Below, in pieces: positions 8,227-17,047 of a DNA stretch of 64,000 nucleotides. The notes beneath the pieces were generated by a model. The model did no database searches. It was given only the letters and a program-made list of their open reading frames with translations, and was not told the origin of the DNA. The position numbers and the translations under genes are program-made. This DNA is from Salinicola salarius (GTDB lineage: Bacteria; Pseudomonadota; Gammaproteobacteria; Pseudomonadales; Halomonadaceae): the NCBI RefSeq assembly GCF_002179555.1, contig NZ_NHOU01000002.1:296141-360140 (forward strand). The letters are read 5' to 3'. Numbering within the stretch: position 1 is the first letter of the stretch; every line of letters begins with the position of its first letter.

Positions 8227-9479
8227 TCCTGTGGAGCATTCTGATCGGGCTGGCGATCTGCATCGTCATCGGTATGCCGATCTCGTTCGGCCTCGCGGCC
8301 ATCAGCCTGTTCATCTTCTTCGAATCCGGCTATGCGCTGACGCCGATCGTATCCCAGGCGGTCAATGGCCTGGACTCCTTTCCTCTTCTGGCGATTCCCT
8401 TGTTCATTCTGGTCGGGGAAGTGATGAGCGCGGGCGGTATCGCCACTCGACTGGTCCGTCTCGCCAGCGCCCTGGTCGGTTTCGTCGCCGGTGGCCTCGG
8501 CCAGGTGGCAGTGCTCACGTCAATGTTCTTCGGCGGCATCAGCGGCTCCGCCGTGGCCGATGCCTCCGCCGTCGGCAGCATGATGATCGAGCCGATGAAG
8601 CAGCATCGCTACAGTGCGCCAATGGCAACGGCCATCGTGGTTGCCGCTTCGGTAGTGGGCATCATCATTCCGCCGTCGATCCCGATGATCCTGTTTGGCG
8701 TGGTCACCAACACCTCGATTTCACAGCTGTTCATGGCGGGGATCGTGCCCGGCATCCTGATCACGCTGGGGCTGGCGGCCACTACCTACGTACAATCGCG
8801 CAAGAACGGGCGCGGCCAGCCGTTCTCGGTGCCTGAGCTGTTCGCGGCATTGAAGGAGGCCCTGCTGGCGCTGCTGTTGCCGGTCATCATCGTCGGGGGC
8901 ATTCTCTCCGGCGTGTTCACACCGACGGAGAGCGCGGCGATCGCCCTGGTCTACGCCTTCGTGGTGTCGTTCTTCATCTATCGCAGCCTGACGTTGAAGC
9001 GCTTCTTCGAGCTTTGCATCGCTACCGGCAAGCTCACCGGCGTCGTGATGCTGCTGCTGGCGTTCGCCAGCGTGCTGGCCTGGCTGCTGACCGCCAACAT
9101 GATTCCGCAGCAACTGGTGGTCACCCTGTCGGCCATTACCGAGAACCAGTTCCTGCTGCTGCTGATACTGACAGGATTCCTGCTGGTGGTCGGCTTCTTC
9201 ATGGACCTGACCCCGGCGATGGTCATTCTGGCCCCGCTGATGACGCCGGTGGTGGTCAAGCTGGGCGTCGATCCGGTCTATTTCGGCGTGCTGATGTCGT
9301 TCGTGCTGGGGATCGGCCTGATCACGCCACCAGTGGGAACGGTGCTCTACGTCGGCTGCGGCGTGGGCAAGGTCGGCATGGAGAGTCTGGTGAAGAGCCT
9401 GCTGCCCTTCTATTTCACGCTGTTGGCACTATTGGCGCTGTTCCTGCTCTTCCCCCAGATCGTGCTGTGGTATCGCTGA
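8223..9479 (+). CDS. dctM: TRAP transporter large membrane subunit (DctM family)
   Basis: 418 residues and about twelve hydrophobic segments; this is the sodium-driven transport subunit of the TRAP system. Family blocks are FPLLAIPLFILVGEVMSAGG, FFGGISGSAVADASAVGSMM (the conserved GISGSAVAD loop), IIIPPSIPMILFGVV and LMSFVLGIGLITPPVGTVLY. The frame is open far upstream, but the ATG at 8223 overlapping the dctQ stop (ATGA) and giving the standard N terminus is clearly the start. DctP, DctQ and DctM are complete and in order, so the transporter should work. Confidence 0.95.
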   Translation: MILWSILIGLAICIVIGMPISFGLAAISLFIFFESGYALTPIVSQAVNGLDSFPLLAIPLFILVGEVMSAGGIATRLVRLASALVGFVAGGLGQVAVLTSMFFGGISGSAVADASAVGSMMIEPMKQHRYSAPMATAIVVAASVVGIIIPPSIPMILFGVVTNTSISQLFMAGIVPGILITLGLAATTYVQSRKNGRGQPFSVPELFAALKEALLALLLPVIIVGGILSGVFTPTESAAIALVYAFVVSFFIYRSLTLKRFFELCIATGKLTGVVMLLLAFASVLAWLLTANMIPQQLVVTLSAITENQFLLLLILTGFLLVVGFFMDLTPAMVILAPLMTPVVVKLGVDPVYFGVLMSFVLGIGLITPPVGTVLYVGCGVGKVGMESLVKSLLPFYFTLLALLALFLLFPQIVLWYR

Positions 9480-9550
9480 GGCCGAGTGATTTCGATGATG
9501 CTGAGTGATTTCGACGACATCCCCTTCGATGGTTCCTAGAGAGGTGATTC

Positions 9551-10978
9551 ATGACCCCGCAAGCTGCGCTGCTCGACGATCTGGCTACCCTACTTGGCAA
9601 GGGCGGGCTGCTGACCGAGGCCGACGACATGGAGCGCTATCGCGTCGACTGGCCAGGCCATCGCGGCGCCGAGCCGCTGGCCGTCGCCCGTCCCTCGACG
9701 ACGCGCCAGGTGGCCGATGTGGTGAGCTACTGCCATCGCCACGATATCCCGCTGGTGCCACAGGGCGGCCACAGCGGGCTGGTCGGCGGTGCGCTGCCGG
9801 ATGCGGATCACCCCGAGCTGGTCATCAGCCTCGAGCGCATGGCGTCGATTCGCCATGTCGACCCCATCAACTTCACCATGAGCGTCGACGGCGGCTGCGT
9901 CCTGCAGTCGATCAAGGATGCCGCCGAGGCGGCCGACTGTGATTTCCCGCTCTCGCTGGGGGCCCAGGGCAGCTGCCAGATCGGCGGCAATGTCTCGACC
10001 AATGCCGGCGGTCTCAATGTGCTGCGCTACGGCATGATGCGGCAGCTGGTGCTGGGTCTCGAGGTCGTGCTGCCGGACGGACGTATCTACAACGGCATGA
10101 AGGCGCTGCACAAGAACAACACCGGCTACGATCTGAAGCAGGTGTTCATTGGCGCCGAGGGCACGCTCGGCATCGTTACCGGTGCCGTCCTCAAGCTGTT
10201 TCCGTGTCCTCAGATCAGCCGCACGGCGCTGCTGGCGTGTCCGAACGTGGACGCGGTGCTGGCGCTCTACGCCCTGGCGAGACGCAGTTGCTGCGATCTA
10301 CTGACCGCATTCGAACTGGTGCCGCGCACCTGCCTCGAACTGGCGATGGAGGCAGCCCCCGATCTGCGCGACCCGCTCGACGCCCCGGCACCGGTCTACG
10401 TGCTGATGGAGGTCGCCGCCAGCGGGCCACTGGACCTCGACGCCATGATAGAAGACCTCTTCGAGCGCGGGTTCGAAGCCGGCGCCCTCACCGATGGCGT
10501 GCTCGCCGCCAGTGAAAGCCAGGCCGGGAATCTCTGGCACATCCGCGAAGCGATGCTGGAGGGCCAGCGCAATCGGGGCGAACACCTGCGCACGGATGTC
10601 TCGATACCCATTTCGTCGCTGAGCGCCTTTCATCAGCGCGCTTCCGAGGAGATCCAGGGGCTATGTCCGCAGGCGACGATCATCGCTTACGGCCATATCG
10701 GTGACGGCAATCTGCACTTCAACATCCTGCCGCCGCCCGAGCAGGGGGCCGACGAGCGTTCGGCGCTGCTGCACGAGCTGGAGGAGCGGCTGTTCGAGAT
10801 CGTCGACGACTTCGACGGCAGCATCAGCGCCGAGCACGGTATCGGTCGCTTCAAGCAGAGTGCTTTCATGGAGACGCTATCGGAACCGGAATACGACATC
10901 ATGCGGGGGCTGAAGCACCTGCTGGACCCCCGCGGCCTGATGTCTCCCGGTCGCATTCTCCCCCGCCCCGCCGAATGA
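9551..10978 (+). CDS. FAD-linked 2-hydroxy-acid dehydrogenase (GlcD / D-2-hydroxyglutarate dehydrogenase-like)
   Basis: 475 residues with the two parts of the VAO/GlcD family: an N-terminal PP-loop FAD domain (RPSTTRQVADVVSYCHRHD, VPQGGHSGLVGGALP, LGAQGSCQIGGNVSTNAGG, GAEGTLGIVTGAVLKLFP) and a C-terminal cap with GHIGDGNLHFNI and SISAEHGIGRFK, whose histidines bind metal in D-2-hydroxyglutarate and D-lactate dehydrogenases. It would pass electrons from a D-2-hydroxy acid to the respiratory chain. Candidates here are D-2-hydroxyglutarate, D-lactate or glycolate. GAGAGG precedes the ATG by about 7 bases. It is separated from dctM by 71 bp and may be in the same transcript. Confidence 0.87.
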   Translation: MTPQAALLDDLATLLGKGGLLTEADDMERYRVDWPGHRGAEPLAVARPSTTRQVADVVSYCHRHDIPLVPQGGHSGLVGGALPDADHPELVISLERMASIRHVDPINFTMSVDGGCVLQSIKDAAEAADCDFPLSLGAQGSCQIGGNVSTNAGGLNVLRYGMMRQLVLGLEVVLPDGRIYNGMKALHKNNTGYDLKQVFIGAEGTLGIVTGAVLKLFPCPQISRTALLACPNVDAVLALYALARRSCCDLLTAFELVPRTCLELAMEAAPDLRDPLDAPAPVYVLMEVAASGPLDLDAMIEDLFERGFEAGALTDGVLAASESQAGNLWHIREAMLEGQRNRGEHLRTDVSIPISSLSAFHQRASEEIQGLCPQATIIAYGHIGDGNLHFNILPPPEQGADERSALLHELEERLFEIVDDFDGSISAEHGIGRFKQSAFMETLSEPEYDIMRGLKHLLDPRGLMSPGRILPRPAE

Positions 10979-11026
10979 CGCGCCGGGCTCGGACCCGGCG
11001 CTCGATCCCGTTCAGGAAATTTCGTC

Positions 11027-11953
11027 ATGCCCCATTCCCACACGCTTTCGGACCGTCCCGCCCATCCCGATAGCCGGACCGTCGCCGTCATCGGCACCGG
11101 CATCATGGGCGCGCCCATGGCCAGCCGTCTGGCCGCCGCCGGCCATCGCGTACGCGCCTGGAATCGCTCGCCGGACAAGCTGGTTCCGTTGCAGCGCGTA
11201 GGCGTGGAAGCGGCCAGCTCTCCCGTGGCCGCCGCCCGCGACGCCGATGTCGTCATCGTCATGCTGAGCGCCGGGCCGGTCTGTGACGAGATTCTGCTGG
11301 GCGAGGACGGTGTCATTGCCATGATGCCGCCCGGCAGCAGCCTGATCGTGATGAGCTCGATTCCCGTGGATACGGCTCGGCACCAGGCGGAAGTCGCGAA
11401 CCGCCAAGGCGTCGGCTACCTGGACGCCCCGGTCTCCGGCGGCGAACGCGGCGCCATCGACGGCACGCTGGCGATCATGGCCGGCGGCGAGGCGGAAGTC
11501 TTCGAGCGCTGCCGGGCCTTGCTGGCGAATCTCGGCCGCCCGACCCACGTCGGCCCTGCCGGGAGCGGCCAGCTTGCCAAGCTCGCCAACCAGATGATCG
11601 TCGCGAATACCATCGCCACGGTGGCGGAAGCGCTGCTGCTGGTGGAACGTGGCGGCGCCGATCCCGCGCAGGTGCGTGAGGCGCTGATGGGCGGCTTCGC
11701 GGATTCGACGATCCTCAAGATGCACGGCCAGCGCATGCTCGAGCGAGATTTTGCCCCCGGCGGCCCTGCCAAGTGGCAGTACAAGGATACCCAGACCGCG
11801 ATGGCGGAGATGACTCGCCTGGAACTGGATCTTCCGGTCAGCATTCAGGCCGATGCGCTGTTCGGCGACATGCTGAGCCACGGCGACGGTGAACTGGACC
11901 ACAGCGCGCTGATCCGGGAACTCCACCGTCGCAATGGCATGGCCGTCGACTGA
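11027..11953 (+). CDS. NAD-dependent beta-hydroxyacid dehydrogenase, tartronate semialdehyde reductase (GarR/GlxR)-like
   Basis: 308 residues of the 3-hydroxyisobutyrate dehydrogenase family. The Rossmann motif GTGIMGAPMASRLAAAGH is near the N terminus, the substrate-binding block YLDAPVSGGERGAIDGTL near residue 130, and the catalytic lysine lies in GSGQLAKLANQMIVANTIA. Enzymes with this pattern reduce 2-hydroxy-3-oxopropanoate to glycerate or oxidise related hydroxy acids. An extra N-terminal stretch of about 16 residues precedes the usual start; an ATG further in at 11105 would be too late. With the FAD dehydrogenase before it, it could deal with glycolate/glyoxylate-level products of aldonate breakdown; this is inference. 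Confidence 0.85.
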   Translation: MPHSHTLSDRPAHPDSRTVAVIGTGIMGAPMASRLAAAGHRVRAWNRSPDKLVPLQRVGVEAASSPVAAARDADVVIVMLSAGPVCDEILLGEDGVIAMMPPGSSLIVMSSIPVDTARHQAEVANRQGVGYLDAPVSGGERGAIDGTLAIMAGGEAEVFERCRALLANLGRPTHVGPAGSGQLAKLANQMIVANTIATVAEALLLVERGGADPAQVREALMGGFADSTILKMHGQRMLERDFAPGGPAKWQYKDTQTAMAEMTRLELDLPVSIQADALFGDMLSHGDGELDHSALIRELHRRNGMAVD

Positions 11954-12008
11954 TACATTGGCGGGCGCCCCGCTCTCTTGCGCGCCCCGCCCTCTTGCGC
12001 GTTTCGGG

Positions 12009-12998
12009 TCAGCGCTGGCCGAGCCAGCGCAGATAGCCCGGCGCCTCCAGTTCGCCGGTATGGCGGAAGTTGGCCAGTCGCTCCTGAACCAGCGACTCCG
12101 ATGCCTCGAGATGTTGATGCAATGCCGAGCCGGCCAGCGCGGGGCGGCGTGCCTGCATGACCTCGAATACCTGCCGATGCGCCGCAAAGAACGGATCGCC
12201 CGGCGGCAATTCGATCTCTTCTCCCAGCAGGTGCTTGCTGATCAGCAGGATTGGCCGCGTGCGCTGCAGCATGATCAGTATCTCGGCATTGCCGCCATGC
12301 TCCAAGGCTTCGTGATGCAGGTCGTTCTCCAGCGCATCGAGCTGACTGGCCTGAACCTCGGGATAGCGGGCCTGCGCCTGATCCAACCTGTCGAGATAGC
12401 GGCGAATCGCAGCGTCGGGGATCCGGTCGCAGGCGCGCGCGATCATGAACGGCTCCAGCTGCCGCCGGGCCTCGTAGAGTTGATGCAACCGCTCGTCGTC
12501 CAGCGGCACCACGTTCCAGCTGCTGTACTTGATCTTCTCGACCACCCCCAGCGACTGCAGTTGCAGCAGGATGCGATACGTCGTGGCACGGCTCACATCC
12601 AGCGACTTGGCCAGCTGCAGCTCGTTGAGCTCGAGACGCCCCTTCATCGAGCAGAGCACGATATCGTGCTCGACCTTTTCCGCCAGGGCGCGCCAGGAGT
12701 CCGTGCGCCTGACCGAAGCCCGCCCGCCCGCCGCGCGAAAATCGGCGGCAGTCAGCGAACGCCGCACGACCGTATGCGGATCGCGACCCACCAGGAATCC
12801 GCGCCCCTCGAAGCGGCTGATGGCCCCCTCCTGATGCAACCGCCCCAGGGTCTGGCGTACCGGAGAGCGACTCATGCCGAAGATTTCGGCAATGTTGCCT
12901 TCGAGCAGCACCAGCCCCGGCTCCAGGTGCCCGCTCGCCATGCTGCGCAGCAGCGCATCGTATAACTGATCCTTGAGTGTCTTTGCCATCGAACGCAT
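12009..12998 (-). CDS. GntR/FadR-type regulator with two tandem winged-helix domains
   Basis: 329 residues, about 90-100 more than a normal FadR-subfamily protein. The first GntR winged helix covers residues 4-70 (LYDALLRSMASGHLEPG, then MSRSPVRQTLGRLHQEG). A second related winged helix follows at about 105-165 (LAEKVEHDIVL, then LQLAKSLDVSRATTYRILLQ). The C-terminal helical FCD effector domain has the usual marks HHEALEHGGN and FEVMQARRPALAGSALHQHL. It is convergent with the sugar-acid genes and may repress them. The start may be the ATG at 12998 or the one at 12989. The duplicated DNA-binding domain is the odd feature. Confidence 0.82.
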   Translation of the reverse strand: MRSMAKTLKDQLYDALLRSMASGHLEPGLVLLEGNIAEIFGMSRSPVRQTLGRLHQEGAISRFEGRGFLVGRDPHTVVRRSLTAADFRAAGGRASVRRTDSWRALAEKVEHDIVLCSMKGRLELNELQLAKSLDVSRATTYRILLQLQSLGVVEKIKYSSWNVVPLDDERLHQLYEARRQLEPFMIARACDRIPDAAIRRYLDRLDQAQARYPEVQASQLDALENDLHHEALEHGGNAEILIMLQRTRPILLISKHLLGEEIELPPGDPFFAAHRQVFEVMQARRPALAGSALHQHLEASESLVQERLANFRHTGELEAPGYLRWLGQR

Positions 12999-13155
12999 TC
13001 CCGCCGTGTGTCAGGAGAGCGCGAACCGGGACGTGCCACGATTCAGCGATAACGAGTATTGCATACAAAGATCGTCACTGGCTGCCCGACCTAGGGACTA
13101 CGCCCCGTCCTGAATCACCCGGAAGAGGCCCGGTCAACGCCGGGCCGACGACAGG

Positions 13156-13191
13156 CAAAATAAAACGCCGCCCACTCGAAGTGGGCGGCGT
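13156..13191 (-). terminator. Rho-independent terminator of the DEAD-box helicase gene
   Basis: Perfect 11-bp stem ACGCCGCCCAC / GTGGGCGGCGT (13165-13175 and 13181-13191) with a 5-base loop. On the minus strand it is followed by TTTTATTTTG, giving a standard T tail. It lies about 50 bp after the helicase stop codon. Confidence 0.9.
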
Positions 13192-13241
13192 CTCGATGCT
13201 ACCTGGGGCTGGGCCCCGCTATCGGATCAGTCGTCGGCAGT

Positions 13242-14957
13242 TCAGGCGCGAGAGCGTCGCACCGGCGCGTCGCCATCGTTGCGACGACGCGGCGCGCGTT
13301 CGGGTGCGCCTTCGTCTTCGGAGATCTCCAGCGGCCGGCCACCGACGCGAGCCCGTGCCATCTTGGCCAGAATCGAGGACGGCAGACCGCTCGGCAGCTC
13401 GACCACGGAGAAGGCGTTACGGATATCGATACGGCCGATGCGTCCGCCTTCGATGCCGCCCTCGTTGGCCAGGGCACCGACCAGCTGACCCGGCTTGACG
13501 CCATCCTTGTGGCCCACGGAAACGCGATAGCGCGTCATGCCTTCACGCGGCGCGCTGTCGCGGCGGCGCGGCGCGCGTTCACGGCCGCTATCTCGGCCGC
13601 TATCTCGGCCGCCCTCGCGGCGCGACGGTGAGTTGGTGATACGCCCGATCGGAGCTTCACCGGCTCGCGCCAGCGTGGCCAGCGCCGCCGCCAGATCGAT
13701 CGGATCGTGACCTTCCTCGACCAGCTTCTCGATCAGCGCGCGCTGATGATCCGCGCCGGCGTCGAGCATCTCGCGCAGACGCGCACTGAAGCGGTCGTCG
13801 CGGTGAGCACGAATGGCTGCTTCGTCGGGCAGCGGCATCTCGGTCATGGCCTGGCCAGTCGCCTGCTCGACCCAACGCACCTTGCGGGTCTCGCGACCGC
13901 CGGCGAAGGTGATGGCAACACCGTCACGACCGGCACGGCCGGTACGACCGATTCGGTGGATATAGGCTTCGGAATCCTGCGGCAGGTCATAGTTGACCAC
14001 GTGCGTGATGCGCGGCACGTCGAGCCCGCGAGCCGCGACGTCGGTGGCCACCAGCACGTCGACCTTGCCACGCTTGAGGCGTGTCACGGTGCGCTCGCGC
14101 AGGCTCTGGTCGAGATCACCCGACAGCCCGGCGGCGTTGACGCCACGGGCGGTGAGCTGCTCGACCAGCGTGGTGCACGCAGCACGTGTGCGCACGAACA
14201 CGATGGCCGCGTCGACCGCTTCGACTTCGAGAATACGAGCCAGCGCTTCCAGCTTGCTGGGACCTTCGACCCGCACCACACGCTGTTCGATGTTTTCGCC
14301 GGTGCTGACCTTGGATTCGATGGTCACCTTGACCGGATCGACCAGGTAACGGTTGACGATACGCTCGATCTCGCTCGGCAGCGTGGCCGAGAAGAACACC
14401 CGCTGGGCATCTTTCGGGGTATCAGAAACCACACGCTTGACGTCGTCGATGAAGCCCATGCGCAGCATTTCGTCGGCTTCGTCGAGGACCAGGGCAGACA
14501 GGCCATCCAGCTTGAGGCTACCGCGATCCAGGTGATCGATGATCCGACCCGGCGTGCCGACGACGACCTGGGCACCACGCTTCAATGCCGACAGCTGCTC
14601 GCGATAATCCTGACCGCCACAGAGGGTGGCGATTTCCAGCCCTTTCAGGTTCTGGCCGTACTTGGAGAACGACACGGCGACCTGCTGTGCCAGTTCCCGC
14701 GTCGGGGCCAGCACGAGGACTTGCGGTTCACGCCGGCCGAGGTCGAGCCGGCTCAGCAGCGGCAGCGCGAACGCGGCGGTCTTGCCGGTACCGGTCTGCG
14801 CCTGGCCCAGCATGTCGCGACCTTCCAGCAGCGCAGGGATGGTCTGCGTCTGGATCGGTGAAGGAGTTTCATAGCCCAGGGTTTCGAGGGCAGTCAGTAC
14901 TTCCGGCAATAGAGCCAGATCGCCAAAGCTTGGCGAAGCAGTAACAGTCGAGGTCAT
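13242..14957 (-). CDS. deaD: DEAD-box ATP-dependent RNA helicase, CsdA/DeaD type
   Basis: 571 residues. The helicase core runs from about residue 8 to 370 with every motif visible: Q motif region SPIQTQTIP, Walker A AQTGTGKTAAFALP, PTRELAQQ, TPGRIID, LDEADEML, SAT, the ATDVAARGLDVP block and HRIGRTGRAGR. An Arg-rich linker (about 440-475) is followed by a DbpA/CsdA-like RNA-binding domain (YRVSVGHKDGVKPGQLVGAL to RVGGRPLEIS) and a basic tail. It should unwind structured RNA in ribosome assembly and mRNA decay, especially in the cold. The tail (RRRN, RRSRA) is shorter than in E. coli DeaD (about 629 residues). It ends at a strong terminator. Confidence 0.93.
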   Translation of the reverse strand: MTSTVTASPSFGDLALLPEVLTALETLGYETPSPIQTQTIPALLEGRDMLGQAQTGTGKTAAFALPLLSRLDLGRREPQVLVLAPTRELAQQVAVSFSKYGQNLKGLEIATLCGGQDYREQLSALKRGAQVVVGTPGRIIDHLDRGSLKLDGLSALVLDEADEMLRMGFIDDVKRVVSDTPKDAQRVFFSATLPSEIERIVNRYLVDPVKVTIESKVSTGENIEQRVVRVEGPSKLEALARILEVEAVDAAIVFVRTRAACTTLVEQLTARGVNAAGLSGDLDQSLRERTVTRLKRGKVDVLVATDVAARGLDVPRITHVVNYDLPQDSEAYIHRIGRTGRAGRDGVAITFAGGRETRKVRWVEQATGQAMTEMPLPDEAAIRAHRDDRFSARLREMLDAGADHQRALIEKLVEEGHDPIDLAAALATLARAGEAPIGRITNSPSRREGGRDSGRDSGRERAPRRRDSAPREGMTRYRVSVGHKDGVKPGQLVGALANEGGIEGGRIGRIDIRNAFSVVELPSGLPSSILAKMARARVGGRPLEISEDEGAPERAPRRRNDGDAPVRRSRA

Positions 14958-15423
14958 TTCACACCTTGGAGTGGCCGGTAGGCACCGGCGAAAATGTCAT
15001 GGCATCGGTGGCGTGATCACCACGGAATGCCGGTCGCACCTGGCATTGCGCATATCGCCCCGCGAATGGCGGAAGCGATAGCGTATGTGGCGACCTTGAT
15101 GCGCCCGGTTGCTTGAAACATCAACCGATCTAGGCGCTCCATCGTTGCATCCGGACGCGAAAAACGGCTTGGCCGTGCGTCATGTACGAGATACGTCCGG
15201 TGCTGGGCATCGATTCACGGATCGATGGCGTCGATTACAGACATATCGGCAGGATGGTGGGGTCAACACATGCGAGGAGGCGCTACTATACCATCGGCGT
15301 AAGCGTTTCACCACCGGAACGTAAAAATCCTACAGAAACGGGGGAACGAGGCCGCCGGGATGAAGCGCTTCGTCGAAGGCCGTAGACTATGTATCCCTCT
15401 CTCCGGCCACCGAGCATTTCGCC
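14958..15423. promoter_or_regulatory. 466-bp divergent intergenic region deaD / yaiI
   Basis: Non-coding by eye; the short frames here have no recognisable protein. It must hold the deaD promoter and probably a long deaD leader, as is common for cold-shock helicases, and the promoter of the yaiI-like gene. I see no clear operator or riboswitch. Confidence 0.4.
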
Positions 15424-15891
15424 ATGCCGATACCCAAGCCCACGCTGTGGGTCGACGCCGACGCCTGCCCCCGCGTCGCCCGCGACATCATCCTCCGGGC
15501 CGCCGAACGCACGCAGACTCAGACCTGGATGGTCGCCAATCACGCGCTGCCGTTACCGCCGTCGGCCTGGGTCAAGTCGCGCTCGGTGGCGCATGGCTTC
15601 GACGCCGCGGACAACGCGATCGTCGAGGCTGTCGTTTCCGGCGATCTGGTCATTACCAGCGATCTGCCGCTGGCGCAGGAAGTGATCGAACGCGGCGCCG
15701 AGGTCATGACCACCCGCGGCGAAAGCCTGAGTATCGACAACATCAAGGCGCGAGTGCAGATGCGGGACTTCATGGAGACGCTGCGCGCCAGCGGCGAACA
15801 TACTCGGGGACCCAACGCCTACACCGATGGCGATCGCCGGGAGTTCGCCAACGCGCTGGATCGCTGGCTGCAACGCCATGCCCGCGGCTGA
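15424..15891 (+). CDS. yaiI: YaiI/YqxD family protein (UPF0178, DUF188)
   Basis: 155 residues, the normal length. The family signature is present: LWVDADACPRVARDIILRAAERT at the N terminus with the acidic DADACP motif, then DAADNAIVEAVVSGDLVITSDLPLA, with the C-terminal GPNAYTDGDRREFANALDRWL. The fold belongs to the PIN/NYN nuclease-like group, and the conserved aspartates suggest a metal-dependent nuclease, but no function is established. It stands alone between the helicase and the convergent GST gene. Confidence 0.93.
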   Translation: MPIPKPTLWVDADACPRVARDIILRAAERTQTQTWMVANHALPLPPSAWVKSRSVAHGFDAADNAIVEAVVSGDLVITSDLPLAQEVIERGAEVMTTRGESLSIDNIKARVQMRDFMETLRASGEHTRGPNAYTDGDRREFANALDRWLQRHARG

Positions 15892-15931
15892 CGTGGTCAC
15901 GGCCGGCGCGCAGCAGGTCGTCAACCGGCTC

Positions 15932-16936
15932 TCAATCGGCGCCGCGAATTCCCTGCCCGGGTAGTCGCCCACGGTCATGTGGCGCATCCAGTGTCAGCGA
16001 CGGCCCCAACGGAACGATCCGAGTCGGATTGATCGTCGGATGACTGTAATAGTAGTGGCGCTTGATGTGGTCGAAGTCCACCGTCTCCCCGATGCCCGGC
16101 CACTGATATAGCTCGCGCAGATAATTCGACAGGTTGGGAAAGTCGGCGATGCGCTGGCGATTGCACTTGAAGTGCCCATGGTAGACCGCATCGAAGCGTA
16201 CCAGCGTCGTGAACAGCCGGATATCGGCCTCGGTCAACCACTCTCCCGCCAGATACCGCTGGCTCTCGAGCCGCGCTTCCAGACGGTCGAGACAGTCGAA
16301 CAGCGCCACGAAATGCTTCTCGTATACCGCCTGCTCGGTTGCGAAGCCGGTCTTGTAGACGCCGTTGTTGACGTTGTCGTAGACGTCCGCATTGACCTCG
16401 TCGATGACGTCACGCAGGTCGTCGGGATAGAAATCCAGACGGTTGCCGGTCAATTCATCGAATGCCGAGTTGAGCATCCGCAGGATCTCTGCCGATTCGT
16501 TGTTGACGATGCGCCGCTGTTGCCGGTCCCACAGCGCAGGCACCGTCACCCGGCCGGTGTAGCGAGGGTCGGTCAAGGTATAGAGCTGGTGATGGTAGTC
16601 GACGTGGTTGACCTCATCGCCGCTCGATCCCTCGTCCACGCGATAGCTCCAGCCCTGGTCGAGCATCAACGGGCTGGTATGGGAGACGCCGATCTCCGCC
16701 TCCAACCCCTTGAGCTTGCGCATGATCAGCGTGCGGTGGGCCCACGGACAGGCCAGCGATACGTAGAGATGATAGCGTCCCCTTTCCGCCGCAAGCCCTG
16801 GCTGCCCTTGCGGCCCCGGCGCGCCGGCAGGCGTGATCCAGTCACGCAGCTTGGCGGACTCGCGCACGAATTCGCCGCCGTGGCTCTTGGTGTCATACCA
16901 CTGGTCTCGCCATTCTCCGTCGACAAGCAATCCCAT
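15932..16936 (-). CDS. yqjG: Glutathionyl-hydroquinone reductase (Xi-class GST, YqjG/PcpF family)
   Basis: 334 residues. The thioredoxin-like half has the catalytic cysteine in YVSLACPWAHRTLIMRKLKG (about residues 52-70), the CPWAHR signature of Xi-class enzymes, followed by NNESAEILRMLN; the C-terminal all-helical half contains ADVYDNVNNGVYKTGFA and LTEADIRLFTTLVRFD. It reduces glutathionyl-hydroquinones with glutathione in the cytoplasm. Length and motifs match E. coli YqjG (328). It is divergent from nothing nearby; the LysR gene just upstream is on the same strand with a gap of about 110 bp and could regulate it. Confidence 0.92.
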   Translation of the reverse strand: MGLLVDGEWRDQWYDTKSHGGEFVRESAKLRDWITPAGAPGPQGQPGLAAERGRYHLYVSLACPWAHRTLIMRKLKGLEAEIGVSHTSPLMLDQGWSYRVDEGSSGDEVNHVDYHHQLYTLTDPRYTGRVTVPALWDRQQRRIVNNESAEILRMLNSAFDELTGNRLDFYPDDLRDVIDEVNADVYDNVNNGVYKTGFATEQAVYEKHFVALFDCLDRLEARLESQRYLAGEWLTEADIRLFTTLVRFDAVYHGHFKCNRQRIADFPNLSNYLRELYQWPGIGETVDFDHIKRHYYYSHPTINPTRIVPLGPSLTLDAPHDRGRLPGQGIRGAD

Positions 16937-17047
16937 GAGTCTCTCCTGTCAATGCCAGTGCGCGCCGTTCGGTGACGCGTGCCGTTAGATGCCGAATGGC
17001 TGACAGGATAGACCGCTTCGGTCAGAGATCGAGCGTAATAACTCGGC

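Noticed and set aside
10979..11001. Terminator GCGCCGGG / CCCGGCGC between the FAD dehydrogenase and the GarR-like gene
   Set aside because: The GC dyad has no T tail and the gap is short, so it could equally be chance symmetry in GC-rich DNA.
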